Source: Thauera terpenica 58Eu (lineage in GTDB: Bacteria; Pseudomonadota; Gammaproteobacteria; Burkholderiales; Rhodocyclaceae). Taken from it: a DNA stretch of 64,000 bases. Each line of letters opens with the position of its first letter. Position 1 is the first letter of the stretch. Shown in pieces: positions 8,751 through 16,040 of the stretch. The stretch covers positions 124,001-188,000 of the forward strand of contig NZ_ATJV01000059.1 in NCBI RefSeq assembly GCF_000443165.1, in the 5' to 3' direction. Under the pieces are notes generated by a model. It saw nothing but the letters and a program-made list of their open reading frames with translations, was not told the origin of the DNA and did no database searches. Made by a program: the position numbers and the translations under genes.

Positions 8751-8751
8751 T

Positions 8752-8768
8752 TTTTGTCCTGGACAAAA
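8752..8768. promoter_or_regulatory. Operator palindrome O1
   Basis: TTTTGTCC-T-GGACAAAA is a perfect 8+1+8 palindrome directly upstream of the small-ORF start, covering its ribosome-binding site. Each arm contains TGGACA/TGTCCA, which fits a TnnACA half-site as described for CarH-type regulators. Its centre (8760) is 63 bp from the centre of O2. Confidence 0.75.
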
Positions 8769-8785
8769 CAAGGAAGTGATTGAAC

Positions 8786-8812
8786 ATTATGCTAACGATC
8801 ACCACCTGTCAA
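8786..8812 (-). promoter_or_regulatory. Promoter of the folE2-cfa operon
   Basis: Read on the minus strand: a perfect TTGACA (8812-8807) and CATAAT (8791-8786), 15 bp apart, or TAATGT at 17 bp. It is bracketed by the palindromes O2 (just upstream of -35) and O1 (just downstream of the likely start site). The predicted leader is about 30 nt. Confidence 0.6.
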
Positions 8813-8815
8813 TTC

Positions 8816-8830
8816 TTTGTCCTGGACATT
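8816..8830. promoter_or_regulatory. Operator palindrome O2
   Basis: TTTGTCC-T-GGACATT has the core TGTCC-T-GGACA palindromic, the same motif as O1. It abuts the -35 of the folE2 operon and overlaps the 5' end of the Na/Pi transporter frame. Confidence 0.7.
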
Positions 8831-10604
8831 TTTACGAGCTTCCCGGAAGCCTCAAACGGCATTACGCTCTCCGGCTATTGACCCGCCTCGGAGCGCTGCC
8901 CTGGAACCGCTTGCCCCCACCACTTTCGAACTGATCTCGGCGCTCGCCGGGGGCATCGGCCTGTTCCTGATCGGCATGCACATGATGACCGAGGGCTTGA
9001 AACTGGCCGCCGGCCACGCCCTGGAAGGTCTGCTCGAACGCGGCACTGCCACCGCGCCCCGCGGTCTTGCCGCAGGCATGCTGATCACCGCGCTGATGCA
9101 GTCCTCCACCGCCATCACCGTCGCCAGCATCGGCTTCGTCAACACCGGCCTGCTGCCGATGAGCAATGCCTTGTGGGTGCTCTTCGGCTCCAACGTCGGC
9201 ACGACGATGAACACCTGGCTGATTGCCACTCTGGGCCTGGGCCTGAAGATCGACATCTTCGCCATGCCCTTCGTCGGCCTCGGTGCCTTCCTGATGCTCG
9301 GTGGCCGCACCCTGCGTGCGCGCGCACTCGGACAGGCGCTGGCGGGCTTCGGCGTGTTCTTCCTCGGCATCGACGGCCTCAAGAACGGTTTTCCGGCCCT
9401 GAGCAGCCTGGGCACGCTGCAGGATTTCATCGCCCCCGGTCTCACCGGCTGGCTCATCCTGATCGGCATCGGCACCCTGCTCAGGGTGCTGATGCAGGCC
9501 TCGGGCGCGATCATCGCGATCGTCATCGCCGCCGCCCAGAGCGGCCTGATGACGGTGGAGGCGGCCTGCGCGGTGCTGATCGGCACCAATATCGGCTCCA
9601 TCTCCACCGCCATCCTGTCGGCCATCGGCGCCACGCCCAATGCGCGCCGGCTCGCCGCAGCACATGTGATCTTCAACCTTGTGACCGGCGCGGTGGCGCT
9701 GCTGCTCCTGCCCGTGCTCATCGGCCTGCTCGGCTGGCTGGATGCCAACCTGAAAGAGCCACCGATACCGGCCTTGATGATTGCCCTCTTCCATACCGTG
9801 TTCAATCTGGTCGGCGTGATGCTGATGGTGCCGCTGGCGCCGGGCATGCTGCGCCTGCTCGAGAAGCGCTTTCTCAGCCGCAGCGAAGAGCTCGCCCGTC
9901 CGCACTACCTCGACGCCAACTCGCTCGCCATTCCCGACCTCGCGCTCCATGCCTTGCGCATGGAGCTCGGACGCACACAGGGCTTCGCACTCGCGGCACT
10001 CGCCGCACTCAGCCGCCTGCCCATGGACGGCGCCACGCTGGCGCGCGAGAGCGCGGCACTGCAGGCGCTGGCGCCTGCGATCGGCAACTACGCACGCCAG
10101 CTGAGCGCTGCCAGCCTGCCGCAAGCGCTGGTCGAAGCCCTCGCCCACAGCTTGCGCACGCTGCAGTACCAGGAGAGCGCCATCGTTGCCGTGCGCGAGG
10201 CAGCCGCGCTGACCGCCGCGCTGGGGCACAGCGCCGGCCCGGATTACGCCGCCGCCGTCGAGCGCTTCCGCCAGGCGGTGGCCGCCCTGGCCGTTGCAGC
10301 CAACCCCGACCTTGAGGGCTTCAGCCCACAAGCCGTGGAGCAACGCCTGGAAGAAGCCGAAGGCGAATACCAGGCGCTGAAGGAAGCGCTCCTGCTCGCC
10401 GGCGCACATGCACGCCTGGACATCCGCACCATGCAGAACTGGCTGCGTCTTGCCAGCCTGGAGCGCCGCGCGACCGAGCAGGCGGCCAAGGCCGCCCGCA
10501 TGATCGCCGCCCTGGAAAGCAGGAGCTCAGCGCAGGAACTCGCCCGCGTGGTCAGGGACATCACTGAAGACCAGAGCGGCACAGACCGCGACGCCGACCA
10601 CTGA
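8817..10604 (+). CDS. Na/Pi cotransporter family protein
   Basis: Sodium/phosphate symporter family (PNaS), 595 aa if begun at the TTG at 8817. The inverted-repeat transporter core shows FELISALAGGIGLFLIGMHMMTEGLKLAAG, ALMQSSTAITV (QSS motif), GSNVGTTMNTWL and, in the second half, QASGAIIAIV and GTNIGSISTAIL. A C-terminal PhoU-like helical domain covers about residues 370-590. No ATG or GTG precedes the first span: candidates are the TTG at 8817 inside operator O2, or a CTG at 8901 preceded by GGAG. The start is therefore uncertain and the N-terminal 28 residues may not be real. It reads divergently from the folE2 operon. Confidence 0.88.
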   Translation: MSWTFLRASRKPQTALRSPAIDPPRSAALEPLAPTTFELISALAGGIGLFLIGMHMMTEGLKLAAGHALEGLLERGTATAPRGLAAGMLITALMQSSTAITVASIGFVNTGLLPMSNALWVLFGSNVGTTMNTWLIATLGLGLKIDIFAMPFVGLGAFLMLGGRTLRARALGQALAGFGVFFLGIDGLKNGFPALSSLGTLQDFIAPGLTGWLILIGIGTLLRVLMQASGAIIAIVIAAAQSGLMTVEAACAVLIGTNIGSISTAILSAIGATPNARRLAAAHVIFNLVTGAVALLLLPVLIGLLGWLDANLKEPPIPALMIALFHTVFNLVGVMLMVPLAPGMLRLLEKRFLSRSEELARPHYLDANSLAIPDLALHALRMELGRTQGFALAALAALSRLPMDGATLARESAALQALAPAIGNYARQLSAASLPQALVEALAHSLRTLQYQESAIVAVREAAALTAALGHSAGPDYAAAVERFRQAVAALAVAANPDLEGFSPQAVEQRLEEAEGEYQALKEALLLAGAHARLDIRTMQNWLRLASLERRATEQAAKAARMIAALESRSSAQELARVVRDITEDQSGTDRDADH

Positions 10605-10608
10605 AGCC

Positions 10609-10654
10609 CCTGAGGTGCGGCACGCGCGCCCTGCGCACCGGACCCGACCTCAGG
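10609..10654. terminator. Inverted repeat between convergent genes
   Basis: CCTGAGGT (10609-10616) pairs with ACCTCAGG (10647-10654) around a GC-rich inner stem (GGTGCG/CGCACC), in the spacer between the Na/Pi gene and the regulator gene. There is no T-tract; it may still stop or protect both transcripts. Confidence 0.4.
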
Positions 10655-10681
10655 CCGGCACACGCGTAGGCACACGCACGC

Positions 10682-11611
10682 TCAAGCAGACTGCGAGGGG
10701 TGCGCGTCGCGCCACTCCTGCAAGGCAAGGAGGCTGTCCTCCAGGCCCTCAACCACGCGCACGCCATCGAGGCGCTTGTGCCGGTTGTGTACGGCTCCAC
10801 CACCGGCCCAGAGCGCGACATGCGCCGGCAGACTGGCCCTCAGCTCCAGCAGGTCGTCCACCACCTGACGCGCCGGATAGGCGCTGCTGAAGGACAGCGC
10901 GACCACATCGAACGCTCCCGCGAGCGCGGCAGCGCGTATGTCGGCGAGCGGGGTACGCGTGCCCAGTGAAGTGCAGGCTGCGCCCTCGGGCACCAGCATC
11001 GCCTCCGCCATCAGCAGTCCGAGCACATGCAACTCGTCCGGCAAGGTGGTGAGCAAGATCCGCGGCCGGCCGTCGCCGCCCGCCTGCGCGCCGATCGCCG
11101 CGCGAAGCAGGTTCTGCACTTGCTCGGTGAAAAGGTGCTCATCCGCAACGAGCAGTTCCCCCCGCATCCAGGCCTCGCCCACCTCAGCCGCCAGCGGCGC
11201 CAGGGTGTCCACCACAAAGCGTTGCAGGCCCTGCTTCATCAGCGCACGCCGCAAGCCCGCAGCCAGTTCTGCAGCGCGGTGCAGGCAAACGCACTGCAGC
11301 AGCGTCGCATCGTGCTCCGGCGCCTGGGGGTCCACACTCTCATTGCGCAAGGTCTCGACGAGATCCGCAAGCTCTTCGGCCGTGGCCGCAACAATGCGTG
11401 CCGGGCGGTGCCCAGCGTCGAGCAGACGCCGGATCAGGCGCAAGCGGTCGAGCTGGTCCTGCGGGTAGAGGCGCTCACCATTGGCGTTGCGTGCCGGAGC
11501 GGGAAAACCATAGCGGCGCTCCCACACCCGCAGCGTGTCCTTGGACAAACCGGTGTCGCGCTCGACAGCGGCGATGGAAAAGACAGCTTGTTCGTGGGAG
11601 AGGGTGTTCAT
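10682..11611 (-). CDS. MerR-type, B12-binding photoreceptor regulator (CarH/LitR-like)
   Basis: 309-aa regulator. N-terminal MerR winged helix (FSIAAVERDTGLSKDTLRVWERRYGFP), then a four-helix bundle, then a cobalamin-binding Rossmann domain. Key residues of AdoB12-dependent CarH are present at matching spacing: Trp148, Glu158 and His159 (WX9EH), and lower-ligand His195 in ELHVLGL. These correspond to W131/E141/H142/H177 in Thermus CarH with an offset of 17-18. Such proteins repress as AdoB12-bound tetramers in the dark and release DNA in light. A near-palindrome of the folE2-promoter type lies at its own promoter, implying autoregulation. The ATG at 11611 is chosen because the MerR domain begins just after it; no clear ribosome site is seen. 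Confidence 0.9.
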   Translation of the reverse strand: MNTLSHEQAVFSIAAVERDTGLSKDTLRVWERRYGFPAPARNANGERLYPQDQLDRLRLIRRLLDAGHRPARIVAATAEELADLVETLRNESVDPQAPEHDATLLQCVCLHRAAELAAGLRRALMKQGLQRFVVDTLAPLAAEVGEAWMRGELLVADEHLFTEQVQNLLRAAIGAQAGGDGRPRILLTTLPDELHVLGLLMAEAMLVPEGAACTSLGTRTPLADIRAAALAGAFDVVALSFSSAYPARQVVDDLLELRASLPAHVALWAGGGAVHNRHKRLDGVRVVEGLEDSLLALQEWRDAHPSQSA

Positions 11612-11688
11612 CACGGGCGAAGAGCAGGTTGGAAAGGCAAATGCACAACAGCGGGAGATGCGCATACAAGCCGGGCATGCTAGGCCTC

Positions 11689-11694
11689 AGTGTA
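11689..11694 (-). promoter_or_regulatory. -10 box of the regulator gene
   Basis: TACACT on the minus strand, immediately downstream of operator O3, about 78 bp before the start codon. The -35 is not clear. Confidence 0.4.
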
Positions 11695-11697
11695 TTT

Positions 11698-11712
11698 TTT
11701 GTCCACGACAAA
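11698..11712. promoter_or_regulatory. Operator near-palindrome O3
   Basis: TTTGTCC-A-CGACAAA is the same motif as O1 and O2 with one mismatched base pair. It occupies the space just upstream of the -10 of the regulator gene, where a bound repressor would block its own promoter. Confidence 0.65.
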
Positions 11713-11894
11713 CGCGATCAAAATCGAAAAGCCACTCAGCCCTTCCTGCACCATGACAGCAAGCTCCAACCGCCCCCTTGAATGCCAGGGGCCAGACCGG
11801 CGACGATGACACGCCCAAGCAGATGGACGGCGGCGGCGAGCACGGCATCGCCAGCCCTCGCATCATCGCGCACCGGCTCGAGCTCATTGCTGCC

Positions 11895-13694
11895 TCAAGC
11901 CGGGCCCGGCGGCGGCGGTGCGATCTCAGTCTGCGCCGCGGTGGCCGACAACTCCTCTTCCAGCAGGGCCGCAAGCTCCTCGTGGGCCTCCTTGGCCGAC
12001 TGGATGAGTTGGCTTTCGTCGTGATACAGGGCCTGCTCCCGTTTGAGCAGCTCGTGGTCATGGATTGCGAACCGGTCCACGATCTGGCGCGCCGAGGCCG
12101 GTGACTTGCCGAGCGCCTCGAAGATCATGCACGTCATGTCCAGGCTGGACTTGAAGGTCTCGCGCATCAACAACACCACGCCCAGGTCCATCAAGCGGTA
12201 AGCGTGGAAGCGGTCGCGCGCCCTGGCCACGACCTGCACCTGCGGGAAATGCTTGCGCACGAGTTCGGCGCAGCGCAAGGAGGTCTCGATGTCGTCGATC
12301 GCCAGCACGAAGATCTTCGCCTCGCCGACGCGGGCGGCGTCCAGCACCGCGAGGTGGGCTGCGTTGCCGTAATAGGCATTGATGCCGAAGCGGCGCATGG
12401 TATCGACCTCTTCCCGGTTCTTGTCCAGTGCGGTGAAGCGGACACCTCGCAGCCGCAACACCCGGCCGATGATCTGCCCGACGCGACCGAAACCGGCGAT
12501 CACCACGGTGCTGGCCTCATGCGGCATCTCATCGGCCTGGGGCTCGGGCTGCGCCGCAGCCTCCTTCGCATTGATGCGGTCGCCCACAATGAGCAGCAGG
12601 GGGGCGATCGCCATCGACAAGGCCACCGCCAGCACCAGTTGCTCGATAACGTCGGTGGGCAGGATGGCGCTCTTGCGCGCAACGCCGAAAAGCACGAAGG
12701 CGAACTCGCCACATTGCGCCAGCGCCAGCGCCTGCATGCGCGACACCTTGGCACTGGCTCCCACCAGCCGGCGCAGAGCGTAGAGGCCGAAGCCCTTGAT
12801 CGCAACCAGGCCGACGGTGAGCCCCATGACCTCGATCGGGTGCTCGAGGATCATGCCGAGATTGATCCCCATACCGACGGCGATGAAGAAAAAACCCATC
12901 AGCAGGCCCTGGAACGGGGCGATGGAGCCTTCGAGCTCGTGGCGGAAATCGGAGTCGGACAACAGCACGCCGGCAACGAAGGCCCCGAGCGACATCGACA
13001 GCCCGCTCGCCTCCAGCAGCAGTGCCAGGCCCAAGGCGGTGGCGAGCGCGGCGGCGGTGAACATCTCGCGGCTGTCGATGCGGCTGACATGGCGAAAGAC
13101 GATGTCGAGCACCGGCCGGCCGATCACCACCACCACCGCCAGCACGGCCAGCCCGATCACCGGCGACACGCCTTCATCGGCGGATTTCGCCCCCAGCAGC
13201 GGCAACAGCGCCAGCAGCGGGATCACCATCAGGTCCTGGAAGAGCAGGATGGCAAAGGTCTCGCGCCCATAGCGGCTGTGCAGTTCGCGGCGCTCGGCCA
13301 GGGTCGGCAACACGAAGGCGGTGGACGACAGCGCCAGCGCCAGACCGGCGAGGATCGCCTCCGCCCAGCCCAGGCCGAGCAGGCGCGCGGCACCGATCAG
13401 CAGCGCACCGACACCGAAGAACTGCAGCCCGCCCAGGCCGATCACCGGCTTGCGCAGCGCCCACAGGCGCGAGGGCTGCAGCTCCAGGCCGATGATGAAG
13501 AGCAGCAACACCACCCCGAGCTCGGCGGTGTGGAGCAGGTTCGCGGGATCGTGGACCACGCGCAGGCCCCAGGGCCCGATCAGCACCCCGGCGGCGAGAT
13601 AGCCGAGCACCGTGCCGAGGCCGGCACGCTTGAAGAACGGCACCAGAAAGACGGCCACGACGAGCAGCGCGGCGAAGGTTGCAACGGATTGCAT
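11895..13694 (-). CDS. CPA2-family cation:proton antiporter with TrkA-N domain (KefB/KefC type)
   Basis: 599-aa monovalent cation:H+ antiporter-2 protein. It has about 12 membrane spans with LFIIGLELQP, ALSSTAFVLPTL and FQDLMVIPLL motifs, and a cytosolic RCK/TrkA-N domain from about residue 400 (VIAGFGRVGQIIGRVL nucleotide-binding loop). This is the architecture of glutathione-gated K+ efflux systems. There is no adjacent KefF/KefG ancillary gene, so glutathione gating is unproven. A charged Glu-rich tail ends in a polyproline PPPPGPA. Transcribed alone on the minus strand. Confidence 0.92.
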   Translation of the reverse strand: MQSVATFAALLVVAVFLVPFFKRAGLGTVLGYLAAGVLIGPWGLRVVHDPANLLHTAELGVVLLLFIIGLELQPSRLWALRKPVIGLGGLQFFGVGALLIGAARLLGLGWAEAILAGLALALSSTAFVLPTLAERRELHSRYGRETFAILLFQDLMVIPLLALLPLLGAKSADEGVSPVIGLAVLAVVVVIGRPVLDIVFRHVSRIDSREMFTAAALATALGLALLLEASGLSMSLGAFVAGVLLSDSDFRHELEGSIAPFQGLLMGFFFIAVGMGINLGMILEHPIEVMGLTVGLVAIKGFGLYALRRLVGASAKVSRMQALALAQCGEFAFVLFGVARKSAILPTDVIEQLVLAVALSMAIAPLLLIVGDRINAKEAAAQPEPQADEMPHEASTVVIAGFGRVGQIIGRVLRLRGVRFTALDKNREEVDTMRRFGINAYYGNAAHLAVLDAARVGEAKIFVLAIDDIETSLRCAELVRKHFPQVQVVARARDRFHAYRLMDLGVVLLMRETFKSSLDMTCMIFEALGKSPASARQIVDRFAIHDHELLKREQALYHDESQLIQSAKEAHEELAALLEEELSATAAQTEIAPPPPGPA

Positions 13695-13894
13695 TGGATG
13701 TGGATTCAGTCAATGAGCGCAGAGCGCGAGGCTGCCTCGAATGGTCCGAGGCCTTCAGTGAATTCTGCAGCGCCAGTATGAGCGCGATTGAGTTCGATTC
13801 AATTTCTCTGACGACCAGAGGCGCTCCCCGACGCCATCACCCCGAACCCGGCTCAAATCGCCCTCAGACACCCGCGACTTCAGCCCGACCGGCG

Positions 13895-13993
13895 TCAGAG
13901 CGCCTGAACCGCAGCATTCTTACGATACACCAGGCGCTGCAGCTTGTAGCAGGCCGCCATCATGGTGAGCGCGAGCTTCGCCCGCGCTTGACC
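13895..13993 (-). pseudogene. Transposase C-terminal remnant (IS5-like)
   Basis: The minus strand reads ...ARAKLALTMMAACYKLQRL..., ending in a stop at 13895. This looks like the final helix of IS5-group transposases (RAKxxLxLxxxAYNLKRLV type). Upstream of about 13993 the frame loses the similarity and has no start, so only some 32 codons survive. It is evidence of an old insertion beside recQ. Identification is by eye. Confidence 0.5.
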
Positions 13994-14032
13994 GAGGCAC
14001 CCCGAGGTCTTCGGCCAAGCGCCCTTAGCCGC

Positions 14033-14038
14033 TACAAT
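14033..14038 (+). promoter_or_regulatory. -10 box of recQ
   Basis: TACAAT lies 7 nt before the ATG at 14046, which predicts transcription starting at or next to that ATG, i.e. a leaderless mRNA. The -35 region is poor. Confidence 0.5.
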
Positions 14039-14045
14039 GCGCGCC

Positions 14046-15869
14046 ATGCATACTGCGTTCGCGCCCCCTGCCGCACTTCACACCCTCCAGCACGTGTTCG
14101 GCTATCCCGCGTTCCGCGGCGAGCAGCAGACCATCGTCGAGCACCTGACGAACGGCGGCGACGCCCTGGTGTTGATGCCTACCGGTGGCGGCAAGTCGCT
14201 GTGCTTCCAGATCCCGGCCCTGCTGCGCGAAGGCACGGCCATCGTGGTGTCGCCATTGATCGCGCTCATGCAGGATCAGGTCAGCGCCCTGGTCGAGGCT
14301 GGCGTCAAAGCTGCTTTCCTCAATTCCAGCCAGGGTGTGGACACCGCGCGTGCGGTCGAGCGCGCGCTCTACGCCGGCGAACTCGACCTGCTCTACGTGG
14401 CCCCCGAGCGCCTGATGACGCCGCGCTTTCTGGACCAGCTCGATCACCTGCGCGACACCAATCGGCTGAGCCTGTTCGCCATCGACGAGGCGCACTGCGT
14501 GTCGCAATGGGGTCACGACTTCCGTCCCGAATACCTGCAGCTGTCCATCCTGCCCGAGCGCTACCCCAACATCCCGCGCATCGCCCTCACCGCCACCGCC
14601 GACCGCCAGACCCGCGAGGAAATCGCCCAGCGCCTGAACCTGCAGCACGCGCGGCGTTTCGTGTCGAGCTTCGACCGCCCCAACATCCGCTACACCATCG
14701 TGGACAAGGACGACCCGCGCCGCCAGCTGCTGCACTTCATCCGTGAGGAATGCCCGGCCGAGGCCGGCATCGTGTACTGCCTGTCACGGCGCAAGGTCGA
14801 GGAAACCGCCGCCTGGCTGCAGGAACAAGGTCTCAACGCCCTGCCCTACCACGCCGGCATGACGCAGGAGATTCGCGCCGAGCACCAGACCCGCTTCCTG
14901 CGCGAAGACGGGCTGATCATGGTGGCAACGATCGCCTTCGGCATGGGCATCGACAAACCGGACGTGCGTTTCGTCGCCCACCTCGACCTGCCGCGCTCGA
15001 TCGAGGGCTACTACCAGGAAACCGGCCGCGCCGGCCGTGACAGCCTGCCAGCGCAGGCCTGGATGGCCTGGGGTGCGCAGGACGTGGTGCAGCAGCGCCG
15101 CATGATCGACGAGTCCGAAGCCAGCGAAGAGTTCAAGCGCCTGGCCCGCAACCGCCTGGAGGTGCTGGTCGGCCTGGTCGAGGCCACCACCTGCCGGCGC
15201 CAGCACCTGCTCGCCTACTTTGGCGAGGCGTCGACGCCCTGCGGCAACTGCGACAACTGCCTCCACCCGCCCCAGACCTGGGACGCGACCGAGGCCGCGC
15301 GCAAGGCGCTGTCCTGCGTCTATCGCACCGGCCAACGCTATGGCGCGGGCCATCTGATCGACGTGCTGCGCGGCGAAGTCACCGCCAAGGTGATCGAGCG
15401 TGGCCACCAGGACATCACCACCTTCGGCATCGGCAACGAGCTCGACGAAAAGCGCTGGCGCACGGTGTTCCGCCAGCTGGTGGCGCGCGAGCTGGTCGCG
15501 GTGGACCACGAACGCTACAACGCCCTGCGCCTGACCGACGCCGCTCGCCCCGTGCTGCGCGGCGAAGCCGGGTTTCACCTGAGGGTGGAGCGCGAGCGCA
15601 GCCGCGCGAAACGACGCGGCACGCCCCAGCTCGAGATTCCAGCAGGCATCCCGACCACGCTCTTCGATCGCCTGCGCGCCTGGCGCTTCGCCACCGCCAA
15701 GGAACGCAACGTTCCCGCCTACGTGGTGTTCCAGGATGCCACCCTGCGCGAGATCGCCATCGCCCGCCCGCACACCCAGGCCGAACTCGGCAGCATCAGC
15801 GGCATCGGCGACCGCAAGCTCGAGGCCTACGGCGCAGCCATTCTTGCCATCGTCGCCGAAACACGCTGA
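14046..15869 (+). CDS. recQ: ATP-dependent DNA helicase RecQ
   Basis: 3'-5' superfamily-2 helicase for recombination and replication-fork repair, 607 aa. Walker A is MPTGGGKS (Lys50), the DEAH box is at 147-150 (IDEAHC), and motif VI is [11 protein letters not shown]. The RecQ-Ct zinc site is TTCRR...CGNCDNC, and the C-terminal HRDC domain ends the protein ([23 protein letters not shown]...). I use the ATG at 14046 and not the one at 14037, because the latter is part of or directly behind the TACAAT -10 box. No ribosome site precedes either. Confidence 0.95.
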   Translation: MHTAFAPPAALHTLQHVFGYPAFRGEQQTIVEHLTNGGDALVLMPTGGGKSLCFQIPALLREGTAIVVSPLIALMQDQVSALVEAGVKAAFLNSSQGVDTARAVERALYAGELDLLYVAPERLMTPRFLDQLDHLRDTNRLSLFAIDEAHCVSQWGHDFRPEYLQLSILPERYPNIPRIALTATADRQTREEIAQRLNLQHARRFVSSFDRPNIRYTIVDKDDPRRQLLHFIREECPAEAGIVYCLSRRKVEETAAWLQEQGLNALPYHAGMTQEIRAEHQTRFLREDGLIMVATIAFGMGIDKPDVRFVAHLDLPRSIEGYYQETGRAGRDSLPAQAWMAWGAQDVVQQRRMIDESEASEEFKRLARNRLEVLVGLVEATTCRRQHLLAYFGEASTPCGNCDNCLHPPQTWDATEAARKALSCVYRTGQRYGAGHLIDVLRGEVTAKVIERGHQDITTFGIGNELDEKRWRTVFRQLVARELVAVDHERYNALRLTDAARPVLRGEAGFHLRVERERSRAKRRGTPQLEIPAGIPTTLFDRLRAWRFATAKERNVPAYVVFQDATLREIAIARPHTQAELGSISGIGDRKLEAYGAAILAIVAETR

Positions 15870-16017
15870 CCCTCTCCCCAGCCCCTTGCAGCGTCAGGCC
15901 AGAGCAGTCACTCGCCACGCCCCCAGGCAAGGCAATGAGAGCCTGAGCAGGCGCACTAAATCACAGGGGCAAAGCACGGGCAGCGGTGTAGTTCCGGCAA
16001 CTCACGGCCAAGGCCCC

Positions 16018-16030
16018 GAATCACTGATTC
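16018..16030. promoter_or_regulatory. Palindrome ahead of the TonB receptor gene
   Basis: GAATCA-C-TGATTC is a perfect 13-bp palindrome ending 10 bp before the receptor ATG. It follows a leader (15980-16016) able to fold into nested hairpins: a GGGGC/GCCCC outer stem around a GTG-AGTT/AACT-CAC inner stem. It may be an operator or a structure masking the start; no ribosome site is visible. Confidence 0.35.
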
Positions 16031-16040
16031 GTCCGCATCG

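Larger units (their letters stand above)
13695..14045. other. 351-bp spacer between the antiporter gene and recQ
   Basis: Divergent spacer. It holds the antiporter upstream region (with a short ATTGAGTTCGATTCAATTT near-repeat), a transposase C-terminal scrap on the minus strand (13895-13993), and the recQ -10 box. No other gene is seen. Confidence 0.7.

Noticed and set aside
8750-8771. Earlier TTG start for the small exported protein
   Set aside because: It would translate the operator palindrome into FCPGQK and put the ribosome site outside any purine-rich sequence; the ATG at 8750 has both a ribosome site and a clean signal peptide.
12204-13781. 525-codon open frame opposite the KefB/C-type antiporter
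   Set aside because: Gln/His/Arg-rich composition typical of antisense frames; no ribosome site or family resemblance.
15955-16017. c-di-GMP (GEMM-type) riboswitch before the TonB receptor
   Set aside because: CACAGGGGCAAAGCACGGGC recalls parts of the aptamer, but the two conserved blocks are merged and the P2/P3 layout is missing. Kept only as a structured leader.
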